Source of the DNA: Mnemiopsis leidyi
Lineage: Eukaryota; Ctenophora; Tentaculata; Lobata; Bolinopsidae
Assembly: GCA_000226015.1 (NCBI GenBank)
Contig: JH152665.1
Coordinates: forward strand, 357,279-381,971
Reading direction: 5' to 3'
Length of the DNA: 24,693 nucleotides
Position 1 is the first letter of the stretch. The number at the start of each line of letters is the position of its first letter. A program made the position numbers and the translations under genes. Shown piece after piece: positions 19,101 through 24,693 of this stretch. The notes under the pieces were generated by a model. The model was given only the letters and a program-made list of their open reading frames with translations, had not been told where the DNA came from and did not search any database.

Positions 19101-19618
19101 GGTTCGGGGAACTGAGGGAGGACCTCTCCAGGAGCAGCTGCCAGGAGGAACGCTCGGCGACGAGTCTGAGCTACTCCGTAACATCCTGCTTGTAAAACTC
19201 CGAATGTGCACTGGTACCTTGTAACGGAGAAGCGGGTTATACTTATAGCGAGTACACGTGACGTCATAGCACGCGACGTCATTTCACGTGACGACATTTC
19301 ACGTGACAACATTTCACGTGACGTCATAGCACGTGAAGTAGCTGTTCGGCACGGGCTGTTTTTGCCGGTCTTATTTGTGCTACCTCGCCAAAAACATTAA
19401 AGTATGATTTTAAACTTCATCGTTCATGTTGAAAGTAAAACCTAATTTCATCTGTCCATTGTCTGAAAGATAAAAAGAGGACAAAAGCCTTAAAACATGT
19501 AAAACTAACCCCATGTTGACAAGGGAAGAGAGACACAGTTTAAGGACCATGTTTTTCTTGTACGACACGAAGTTTCTCACGTTCTCGAGGAGGAAGTAAC
19601 GTGGTCGATAGAACTCAC
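10010..19618 (-). CDS. DNMT1: DNA (cytosine-5)-methyltransferase 1, C-terminal catalytic part
   Basis: This is the maintenance methyltransferase that copies CpG methylation onto hemimethylated DNA behind replication forks in the nucleus. Nine minus-strand exons (19618-19510, 19217-19098, 18651-18546, 18316-18200, 18043-17968, 11498-11370, 10728-10564, 10432-10317, 10129-10010) join in phase and give about 350 residues ending at TAG. Recognised in order are motif VI (ENVRNF), motif VIII (QTRRR after GVLQAG), the target-recognition region ([36 protein letters not shown]), motif IX ([11 protein letters not shown]) and motif X ([13 protein letters not shown]). Agreement with vertebrate DNMT1 is high and no frame is broken. 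Motif I and the catalytic PCQ loop are not in the window; their exons should lie past 24693. One intron carries two other genes. Confidence 0.96.
10213..10310. repeat. Degenerate CATCACAACA repeat in a DNMT1 intron
   Basis: CACAACA and CATCACAACATCACGTGCC-like words recur with drift over about 100 bp, ending next to the donor of exon 10317-10432. Confidence 0.5.
10317..10432 (-). CDS. DNMT1: DNMT1 exon, motif IX
   Basis: Encodes [20 protein letters not shown] and GNLLDKHRQ. The first two bases complete a Gly codon. Phase 0 at its end. Two CACGTGATT words lie just outside its acceptor (about 10440 and 10459). Confidence 0.95.
10564..10728 (-). CDS. DNMT1: DNMT1 exon, target-recognition region
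   Basis: Encodes [20 protein letters not shown] and ends [10 protein letters not shown], a stretch nearly invariant in animal DNMT1. Acceptor CTTTGCAG, donor GTACGG, phase 1 at both ends. Confidence 0.96.
10838..11369. repeat. 15-bp minisatellite ACTAAAACTAACACC, about 35 copies, starting at the DNMT1 donor
   Basis: The array fills most of the intron between exons 10564-10728 and 11370-11498 and abuts the donor of the latter. On the minus strand each unit reads GGTGTTAGTTTTAGT and repeats the donor word GTTAGT. At 11249-11258 a copy of the exon end (CCCTCAGCAC on the plus strand) is embedded in it. The long Val/Leu/Ser open frames across it arise because the unit is a multiple of three. Confidence 0.97.
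11370..11498 (-). CDS. DNMT1: DNMT1 exon
   Basis: Encodes [18 protein letters not shown] and KGVCSCAE, phase 1 at both ends. It has a minisatellite at each side. Confidence 0.95.
11503..11618. repeat. 22-bp minisatellite beside a DNMT1 splice acceptor, about 5 copies
   Basis: Units begin GGAGTGTAAATCTCATGTG. The array ends within about 10 bp of the CAG acceptor of exon 11370-11498. Two later copies carry small insertions. Confidence 0.95.
11619..12152. other. DNMT1 intron; 3' flank of the nested secreted gene
   Basis: No clear exon. GATTTAACATCCGACATTCT-like words are duplicated near 11860-11900 (CATCCGACATTCTG twice, 20 bp apart). Confidence 0.4.
11822..11827 (-). terminator. Candidate poly(A) signal of the nested secreted gene
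   Basis: AATAAA on the minus strand about 330 bp past the open frame. Confidence 0.25.
12153..12685 (-). CDS. Secreted protein, exon 2 (domain exon)
   Basis: Contains the whole globular domain, with one Cys pair candidate (SGCSSEKN and EEFCDRVEF). Ends either at the stop or at the donor at 12178. Confidence 0.6.
12153..13209 (-). CDS. Small secreted protein with a farnesoic-acid-O-methyltransferase-like domain (nested in DNMT1 intron)
   Basis: Exon 1 (13209-13161, 49 nt) encodes a signal peptide, [16 protein letters not shown], after ATG with a TATA-like word upstream. Exon 2 begins at 12685 (acceptor GATTTGCAG) and completes an Asp codon, reading [20 protein letters not shown], then a beta-rich domain with [21 protein letters not shown] and [11 protein letters not shown]. 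The layout resembles the Methyltransf_FA family of secreted invertebrate modules, recalled rather than searched, and no enzyme activity should be assumed. The frame ends at a stop at 12153, giving about 194 residues. A strong donor (GTAAGT, exon end 12179) would instead make a 507-nt phase 1-1 module followed by a further exon I did not find. Confidence 0.6.
12686..13160 (-). other. Intron of the nested secreted gene
   Basis: GT-AG intron of 475 bp (GTATGT to TTTGCAG). Nothing else recognised. Confidence 0.5.
13161..13209 (-). CDS. Secreted protein, exon 1 (signal peptide)
   Basis: Sixteen codons plus one base, hydrophobic core ILILAILI, then donor GTATGT in phase 1. Confidence 0.6.
13273..13283 (-). 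promoter_or_regulatory. TATA-like box of the nested secreted gene
   Basis: TTTATATATCT on the minus strand about 65 bp before the ATG, the right distance for a short 5' UTR. AT-rich context lowers confidence. Confidence 0.3.
13284..14694. other. DNMT1 intron between the two nested genes
   Basis: Open frames at 13919-14194 and 14198-14416 lack splice or family support. A segment near 13666 (GAAATTTATTGGTCCTGCGC) resembles one inside the MITE near 9047, perhaps a distant relative. No poly(A) signal for the P450 is obvious. Confidence 0.4.
14695..15076 (-). CDS. P450 exon 5, heme-binding loop
   Basis: Acceptor CTCATCCAG completes a Lys codon, then [15 protein letters not shown] through the NPERW and heme motifs to TGA at 14695-14697. 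The open frame continues upstream of 15076 by chance. Confidence 0.93.
14695..17207 (-). CDS. Cytochrome P450, complete, nested in a DNMT1 intron
   Basis: Heme-thiolate monooxygenase, probably microsomal. Five exons (17207-17081, 16839-16177, 15991-15852, 15641-15445, 15076-14695) join in phase to 502 residues, the usual P450 size. Residues 1-24 form a hydrophobic anchor ([20 protein letters not shown]) followed by a Pro hinge (PQPP). The K-helix ExxR is ECLR (358-361), the meander motif is NPERW (416-420), and the heme loop [10 protein letters not shown] places the ligand Cys at 441. The I-helix is unusual: LVMDNM (305-310) stands where A/G-G-x-D/E-T-T/S is expected. The C-terminal half looks most like the CYP46/CYP4-type clan; substrate unknown. 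The chosen ATG is the first Met after an in-frame stop, with A at -3. It lies on the same strand as DNMT1, so a DNMT1 primary transcript also contains it. Confidence 0.93.
15445..15641 (-). CDS. P450 exon 4, K-helix
   Basis: Encodes [20 protein letters not shown] and [11 protein letters not shown], with the ExxR pair. Acceptor AATTCCAAG, donor TTCAA|GTAAGA. Confidence 0.92.
15852..15991 (-). CDS. P450 exon 3, start of I-helix
   Basis: Encodes [17 protein letters not shown] at its end, phase 0. Acceptor ATACCCTGCAG, donor ATG|GTAGGA. Confidence 0.9.
16177..16839 (-). CDS. P450 exon 2
   Basis: Encodes [19 protein letters not shown] and then the B- to G-helix region, including [12 protein letters not shown], the usual C-helix W-x-x-x-R position. 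The donor GAGAAA|GTAGGT is the one that keeps frame with exon 3. Confidence 0.92.
17081..17207 (-). CDS. P450 exon 1, membrane anchor
   Basis: Forty-two codons plus one base, from ATG at 17207 to donor MTG|GTATTAG. Too short to stand out as an open frame but required by the phase of exon 2. Confidence 0.88.
17208..17802. other. Upstream region of the nested P450 in a DNMT1 intron
   Basis: Presumably holds the P450 promoter. No clear TATA or repeat was identified. Confidence 0.4.
17803..17940. repeat. 30-bp tandem repeat, two good copies plus decayed ones
   Basis: CATGACTACAGTTTCCATAG repeats exactly near 17818 and 17848, with weaker GTCATGACT copies on both sides. It ends about 28 bp inside the intron from the donor of exon 17968-18043. 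Confidence 0.85.
17968..18043 (-). CDS. DNMT1: DNMT1 exon
   Basis: Encodes [20 protein letters not shown] and IPLTP. Acceptor TTGGTTTCAG, donor CCAG|GTTTCT, phase 0 to 1. Confidence 0.93.
18200..18316 (-). CDS. DNMT1: DNMT1 exon
   Basis: Encodes [20 protein letters not shown] and [10 protein letters not shown], phase 0 at both ends. Donor GAG|GTGAGG. Confidence 0.95.
18546..18651 (-). CDS. DNMT1: DNMT1 exon
   Basis: Found by phase and family alignment: acceptor GATTGTTTCAG completes an Arg codon, then [19 protein letters not shown] and [13 protein letters not shown]. Without it the neighbouring exons would not join in frame. Confidence 0.92.
18921..19097. repeat. 41-bp minisatellite abutting a DNMT1 donor, about 4.2 copies
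   Basis: Units start GCACGTGACATGAAAAACAC and continue with CCAATCAGATCT and CAGAAAC. The last partial unit runs into the 5' splice site of exon 19098-19217 (minus strand AAG|GTATGTCACGTG). Each full copy carries an E-box and a CCAAT word. Confidence 0.97.
19098..19217 (-). CDS. DNMT1: DNMT1 exon, motif VIII
   Basis: Encodes [20 protein letters not shown] and [17 protein letters not shown]. The GCYGV step has Cys where vertebrate DNMT1 has Gln. Phase 2 at both ends. Confidence 0.96.
19255..19336. repeat. 15-bp array CACGTGACGTCATAG, 5.5 copies
   Basis: Each consensus unit overlaps a CACGTG E-box with a full TGACGTCA cAMP-response-type palindrome. Units vary mainly in the last six bases. It lies in a DNMT1 intron, 38 bp from an acceptor. 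Confidence 0.95.
19510..19618 (-). CDS. DNMT1: DNMT1 exon, motif VI
   Basis: First DNMT1 exon in the window. Encodes [20 protein letters not shown] with the ENV motif, whose Glu contacts the target cytosine. It begins with the last two bases of a Cys codon, so a phase 1 upstream exon is required. Donor GG|GTTAGT. Confidence 0.95.
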
Positions 19619-19686
19619 CTGAAATTATTTGAATGTCAAACCTGTATTACTATTTCTCACGCGTTGTCACGTTTTGCCTCGCCAGA

Positions 19687-19756
19687 ATCACGCGTTAAGT
19701 TTCACGCGTTATGTTTCACGCGTTATGTTTCGCGTGTTATGTTTCGCGTGTTATGA
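19687..19756. repeat. 14-bp array TTTCACGCGTTATG, 5 copies
   Basis: Two sequence classes occur in order: ACGCGT copies first, then GCGTGT copies. It starts about 70 bp outside the acceptor of exon 19510-19618. Confidence 0.94.
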
Positions 19757-20323
19757 GGTCAGCCCGTTAGGAATACAGCCAAAATTGGCAATTACCTATC
19801 GGGTTTTCGGATGCAGGAGCGGATGTGACACGAGGGAATGACACGAGATTCTTTTTTAAGAACAGGTTATTTTTTATTTACAAACACGCAGCTCAGATTC
19901 CATTTAAGTAGCGAGTAGCTAGACGCCTATGATCTAGACCTATAAGCTTGGGTAATCCATATTCTAAACAGGGATTCCCTTTTATATGAACGATTCTTGT
20001 TTACTCTGTTTGAGCAATGTCATTGACAAATCCAATCTGCAAAGCGAATCTGCGCATACCTACTAAATGTTTTCTTACTCCAACATTGCGATTAGTCTCC
20101 TAAACTAGACTTACCCATATAATAGGTCACAAGTAGATCTGTGCAGATGCAGAGATCTTAGGATTATCTTAGTACTTATAATGAATTTATATATTTGTCT
20201 GTCTAGTCTTAGACACCAGTCCCGCTAGCAGAATTGTGATTCATCGTAAAACTGTAGCTTATATTTTTAAGGGTCTCGAAGTTGAATATTATGACAAATA
20301 GCTATCGCATATATGCAAATTCT

Positions 20324-20376
20324 ACACAGGCACAGACACAGACACAGACACAGACACGAACACAGACAGACACACC
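20324..20376. repeat. (CAGACA)n microsatellite
   Basis: Eight or so imperfect CAGACA units ending in CAGACAGACACAC. Confidence 0.95.
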
Positions 20377-20854
20377 CATTCTCTAACCAATGTAGCTGAT
20401 CTCATTCTTAGCTATGGCGCAAACAGCCCAGCTTTCTCGCATTGCCCATCCCCCGCAGAGTAAGCGATTTGTCCATTAAACTAAAGACATAATGGGCAAC
20501 ACGTTACGTTGGAGACTTATTCGAGGGGATATTGACAATGTCATTATCAATCGACCATATTGCCCGTACGCATAGCACACACTTAGCTTTTCAAGACCTC
20601 CGTTTTATTAACAATAACGTTAAAACGTGAGCCTTGCATAAGACTAAGTTTAGGGTAAACGTTTTTACACTAGTGATATGGTTAAAACGTCTATCGTCTT
20701 TATACCCTGGAGAATTCTTCTTTTAGACAAACAGTAACAACATGGACTCATCTTACTTTATATATGCATACACTTTAATTAGATCTTCTTGCTTCATTTT
20801 TCTTGGTCATGGCAAGTGCTGGTCAGGAAGGCAAGACTAGTGATTTTTAGAGAG

Positions 20855-20858
<4 letters not shown>

Positions 20859-20896
<38 letters not shown>
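20859..20896. repeat. (AG)n microsatellite
   Basis: Nineteen pure AG units, preceded by interrupted AGAGAGAAAA. Confidence 0.97.
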
Positions 20897-20901
<5 letters not shown>

Positions 20902-20997
20902 TAGTTGTCCTTGAAGGTTTCCTTTAAATACTGCGAACAGTTTATTTTCTGGACACATACGCAGAAAACTGAGCCAACCTCTTCTTAGGACGGAGCT

Positions 20998-21262
20998 GCT
21001 TCTTCTATCTAGTGGCTTTCTAGTCTGGATAAGTAGGATCCAATATTCGAATGTCAGCCCGAGTCTTTTTCTATCTAACGGCTATATAGTCTGGATTAGT
21101 AGGATCCAATATTCGAATGTCAGTCCAAGTCTTCTTCTATCTAGCGGCTATCTAGTCTGATTAGTAGGATCCAATATTTGAATGTCAGTCTAAGTCTTAT
21201 TCTTTCTAGCGGCTATATAGTCTGGATTAGTCCGATCTAATATTCGAATATCAACTTCCAAG
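20998..21262. repeat. Tandem repeat of about 66 bp, 4 copies
   Basis: Each copy has TCTATCTA(G/A)(T/C)GGCT, TAGTCTGGATTAGTAGGATC and CAATATTCGAATGTCAG. The fourth is the most diverged. Confidence 0.93.
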
Positions 21263-21308
21263 TCCTTCAGTTGGGTGGCTACTACAAGAGTCCTGCTCCG
21301 TAGTGCTT

Positions 21309-21441
21309 GATAGTTAGATCTATATTTAGAACTTATATTTAGAACTTATAGTTAGAACTTATCATTAGTACTTCTAGTTAGAACTTATAGTTAGAACTTA
21401 TAGTTAGAACTTATGGTTAAAACTTGTAGTTAGAACTTATA
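21309..21441. repeat. 13-bp tandem repeat TAGTTAGAACTTA, about 10 copies
   Basis: Central copies are identical; outer copies read TATTTAGAACTTA or TGGTTAAAACTTG. Confidence 0.95.
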
Positions 21442-21735
21442 GCCGGATTTATTGAAATTTTGCAACGTCGCCTTGCACTACTTCGTGGTTGTTAAAGCTA
21501 TAAGTGGTTAATGTGCTACTACTTGGTTGTTAATCGTGTTTTATCAAAGAATTTTTTAAATCAAAGTATTTTATCGTATCCTTCGGCTGGATTGGTTTTT
21601 TCAGTAGCCTTATTTGTGTACAGATTTCAAATTCCTTGCCCAGCTTCTTAAAAATGAACAGAAAATTAAGATTATAAAATGGTTCTTACCAAGAAACATC
21701 TAAATGTAGTTAAACTACAGTTTTGTCTCTAATGT

Positions 21736-21819
21736 TCAACATTTATAATATTTCTTACAGAGAAAATGTAGACTCACTCAACATTTTTAATATTTCTTAC
21801 AGAGAAAATGTAGACTCAC
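21736..21819. repeat. 42-bp direct repeat, 2 copies, just upstream of the secreted gene
   Basis: TTCTTACAGAGAAAATGTAG lies in both copies. Each contains a splice-acceptor-like TTTCTTACAG. It ends 66 bp before the ATG at 21886. Confidence 0.93.
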
Positions 21820-21885
21820 GAATAAGCAATAGTATACGGGGACAATAGTATACAGGGACAGCTGCTCCTTGCAAAACGATAAACA

Positions 21886-21934
21886 ATGCTTACAACCCTC
21901 ACTTTACTACTCCTGCTTCTACGTATTTCAGAGC
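21886..21934 (+). CDS. Secreted modular protein, exon 1 (signal peptide)
   Basis: Sixteen codons plus one base, Leu-rich core, A at -3 of ATG, perfect donor GTAAGT in phase 1. Confidence 0.75.
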
Positions 21935-23252
21935 GTAAGTAGCACCTTTAAAATCAGCCAACTACAAGCATTATACATGTTAATGTCACAGCTTTCTTCA
22001 TTACCTTCAATTACTTTCCTGGGCTAGTCTAGCAGTGAATCGAAATGAGCTATTACATATATTATATATAAGTTATAACTCTTATATACAACTCTTATTA
22101 TATCTCAAGCTCTTATATATAACTCTTATTATATCTAAAGCTCTTATATATAACTCTTATATATAGCTCTTATAAATAACTCGGACAACTGCAACAATAG
22201 CCAAGGTAAGCAATTGAAGAAAGCTTTGTTAATAAATCAGCATTAGCATATTTGAAATAAGCATGCAAACATTAGCATCTCTGAAATTCTAGAAAACCTT
22301 GGCACAAAGTGGAAAATTATTCAACAATGAACATAAACCTCGTCATTTTTATATGGCAAATTTAGCATTTTATTAATTTATTATATTATAGCAGATAATC
22401 AAGAAATTCTAAAATAAAACACATACAAAACTTCAGAGGACATTGCACCACCACAAACTCGGGATCGCCTTGAAAATGAGATAATCATTCAGAAGATAGA
22501 GAACTCTCAGAATGACCCTGCCTACATCGGCAAAGCTAGCGACCTAGAATTTGTGAGTGGTGATTTAGCACAATCTGTCGACGGCAGTGCTCCATCTTGG
22601 CTAAGGTTCACTTTAGACCAAGTATATTGCATTGCCAAGGTAATAAGGTATGACGGACTTGGTAATGAATATCAGTCCTGGACCTGCACCGAAATAAACT
22701 GTGAGGCTTGTGTAAGTTTATACTGCAGCGACAGTGTACTTGAAGTGAGCATGTCGAACGGAAATACCGGAGATTCCGGAAATACCGGAGATTCCGGGTC
22801 AATTTCCGATTGTAAACACGGGAATATCGTCACCTTGACCAGGACTGATCCAACTTCGTTTCGCGTCTTTGAGATTGCTATACTAAGGAAACCAGGTGAG
22901 AAGTCTTTCTGTCTGGCTTTTTTCTGTATGTTCAGATGTTTCGTGACTGTTATCATGACTGTTATCATATCAATATGGGAAATGTTCATGATTCGATTTT
23001 AAGGTTTTATTTAGGTTTATCTATTGTTCTAATTTAAAATTAGAATCTGAAAATGTCCAATCTCTTCAGCGGATTGTACTGCGGTAGATCCAACATTACT
23101 AATTAAACCGGACGATCTACCAGCATCACACAACACAGAAGTGAGCTACAGCTGCATACCTCACTATATGAAAACCGTGAAAAATGTCGCTGTGTGTGAT
23201 GACGGGAAGATAAGATTAACCAACGTGGATCTTATACCATGCTCTCGACTTG
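21886..23252 (+). CDS. Secreted protein with galactose-binding-like and sushi (CCP) modules, probably partial
   Basis: Exon 1 (21886-21934) encodes the signal peptide MLTTLTLLLLLLRISE. Exon 2 (22437-22895) begins DIAPPQTRDRL and holds a module with WLRFTLDQVYCIAKVIRY, which matches the pattern of F5/8-type or fucolectin-like galactose-binding domains; it has Cys at VYC, WTC, INC, EAC, LYC and SDC. Exon 3 (23070-23252) is a sushi/CCP module with the four expected Cys (ADC, YSC, AVCDDG, IPC). Introns are GT-AG and phase 1, so exons 2 and 3 are symmetric modules, as in shuffled extracellular proteins. About 230 residues are seen. Exon 3 ends at a phase 1 donor, so more modules should follow; none was recognised before 24693. 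Likely extracellular recognition or adhesion; the ligand is unknown. Confidence 0.78.
22055..22190. repeat. CTCTTATATATAA-type tandem repeat in intron 1
   Basis: AACTCTTATTATATCT and AGCTCTTATATATAACTC words alternate over about 130 bp. Confidence 0.88.
22437..22895 (+). CDS. Secreted modular protein, exon 2 (galactose-binding-like module)
   Basis: Acceptor AAAACTTCAG, donor CCAG|GTGAGA, 459 nt, phase 1 at both ends. Within it 22761-22796 is an exact 18-bp duplication giving NTGDSG twice. Confidence 0.8.
23070..23252 (+). CDS. Secreted modular protein, exon 3 (sushi module)
   Basis: Acceptor CAATCTCTTCAG, donor CTTG|GTAGGT, 183 nt, phase 1 at both ends. The motifs EVSYSC and VCDDGK mark the second and third Cys. 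Confidence 0.78.
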
Positions 23253-23699
23253 GTAGGTTCATTGAGCGGGGGCTTGAAACCCGCTCGATCTCTTACTTAG
23301 ACCCTAAAAGAGCTGCCACTCCCTTTCTTCTAGCTAGAAACGAAAATACCCATCCCCTTTTTTTGACCCCGCCCCTTCTTTGGATAACAGCCACATTCTA
23401 ACTCAGATATTAATAAGGAGAGGTGCTGTTTTCTAGCCTCTCGTATGTCAAAATGTGCGACCCCTCCCACAAAGATTTACGGTGTAAAATTTTCTCTCTT
23501 AAAAGGGCAAATTAAATGCAAAAGTACTGTAACGTAAATTGAACTCTATTGAAAAGAGTAAGACATATTTTCTTCACAACTTTTCAGCAATAGCAGCTTA
23601 AAAGGTTTTGTGACATCCATTTTTAGCCCATTTCCAGGCAATTATCCAACCTTCTAATTTTGTTGTTTTTTTGAGGTTAACATAGTCTAATTGGATGTA
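23253..23699. other. Probable intron, nothing recognised
   Basis: The frame after exon 3 stays open to 23401 but turns into low-complexity sequence without a sushi pattern; I read it as intron. Confidence 0.45.
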
Positions 23700-24620
23700 T
23701 CATTCAGAAAAACCATTACCATAGCTTTTAAAGTGAGGTTATTGAGGATCAAATGTTTTTTTAGGTGAGAAATTTGAGGATAACCTCAAATTTTGCTCAT
23801 AAAATCACTTCTATAAGGCATCTGAGGGTAATTTTTTCGAATTTTGGATCACCAAGTAATTAACCTTACTGATGTGATCAAAATTTTTGAAGATGATGGT
23901 TGTTTAAGTGGAAATATTCAGGATAACATAAAGGTGGGTCTAACAACATCATTTATATGATCTTGCTTTGTTCATCTGAGGGTAACTCCTTTGAGAATGT
24001 TTTATATCATATTGTTGTCTCAGCACATACTTGACTAAATGCTATCACCAAAACATCAAAAACTTGAGATTTGTGTCAAATTGAGGGTAATTTTCAATTT
24101 TTGGATGAAATTTTTCTAATAATTTACCCTCAAATTGCATATTTTGATAATCTCAAGGGTAATTCTGATGCTGCTCCATACCAAAAGCAATATTGCCACT
24201 CATGGAATTAAAAGTTTCCGATTTTGAGCTCTTATTGAGGATAAAACTTCCAACCGACGGACATGACCGACGGAATTAAAATTTTGAATACCCCCATTTT
24301 TCACTCTTGCTTTATCAAAAAGTGACAAAAACTGATTGGAGGGACAGTTTTCAAGTTAGCAAACCATTCTAGGGCCAAAAATTGGACTCCAAATGACATT
24401 TCATGTGCTTAAATTGAGGATAACCTCAATTTTTGCACCTAAAATGGACTGTGAGTACAGTAGGAGGATAAGTCTTTCACTGACATAAACTATGAACTTT
24501 TTTGTTACTATTGCAGTTAATATATTAAGTCCAAAAACGAAACTTGAGCTTCAAATGAGGATAAACATAAAGTCATCATTAACAGCAAATGGTTCAAAAT
24601 GTCACAATTATCCTCATAGT
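23700..24620. repeat. Dispersed TGAGG(A/G)TAA words and two related palindromes
   Basis: At least eleven TGAGGATAA- or TGAGGGTAA-like words occur in both orientations over 0.9 kb. Two form inverted repeats with the same ATAA spacer: AAATTTGAGG/CCTCAAATTT at 23770-23793 and AAATTGAGG/CCTCAATTT at 24411-24432. Each is followed by a TTTTGC...AAAAT segment, so they are copies of one another. Confidence 0.75.
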
Positions 24621-24693
24621 GGCCACATTTTATTATAAATGTCCAAAATGACTATTGTAGAGACATCGGGCACATTGGAATCAACTATTGACA

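Larger units (their letters stand above)
19757..20997. other. Probable DNMT1 intron, no exon recognised
   Basis: I looked on the minus strand for a PCQ-loop exon and found none. It contains the two microsatellites at 20324 and 20859. Confidence 0.45.

Noticed and set aside
22290..22315. PCQ-loop-like complement (AAACCTTGGCA) for DNMT1 motif IV
   Set aside because: The following codon and surroundings do not match PPCQGFSG and no open frame supports it.

Overview
This window looks like nuclear DNA of an invertebrate animal. The genes are split by introns with GT-AG ends, the DNA is AT-rich with many micro- and minisatellites, and there are fragments of SINE, MITE and retroelement type. The protein families present (DNMT1, a microsomal cytochrome P450, secreted proteins made from phase-1 modules, a sushi domain) are metazoan. 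A marine invertebrate, possibly an early-branching one, is plausible; the sequence does not settle the phylum.

Layout. (1) 1-970: a long (GT)n tract and sequence without a clear gene. (2) About 2.2-7.2 kb, minus strand: exons of an unrecognised Ser/Lys/Arg-rich protein. Four exons (4247-4517, 2923-3000, 2545-2639, 2225-2319) join in frame; others are tentative. (3) 5.35-9.2 kb: mobile-element debris, with duplicated repeat blocks, a tRNA-derived SINE-like copy, a decayed polyprotein fragment, GC-rich hairpin repeats and a 215-bp MITE with TA target sites. (4) 10010-19618, minus strand: the 3' half of the catalytic domain of DNMT1, nine exons that all join in phase from motif VI to the stop codon. 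(5) Its 6.5-kb intron (11499-17967) holds two further genes on the same strand: a complete five-exon cytochrome P450 (502 residues) and a small secreted protein that resembles farnesoic-acid-O-methyltransferase-like domains. (6) 19.7-21.9 kb: satellites and unassigned DNA. (7) 21886-23252, plus strand: a secreted protein with a galactose-binding-like module and a sushi/CCP module, probably continuing further. (8) 23.25-24.69 kb: AT-rich DNA with a recurring TGAGGRTAA word and two related palindromes.

I saw no exon for DNMT1 motifs I and IV between 19619 and the window end. If the gene is complete, those exons lie beyond 24693 and the plus-strand secreted gene sits antisense inside another DNMT1 intron.

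The most unusual pattern is that tandem arrays sit at or close to splice sites of the DNMT1 and Ser-rich genes. Several contain CACGTG, and one contains a copy of the exon end together with its 5' splice site. CACGTG occurs roughly ten times more often than base composition predicts (my count by eye). The P450 keeps its heme and ExxR motifs but lacks the usual I-helix Gly and Thr.
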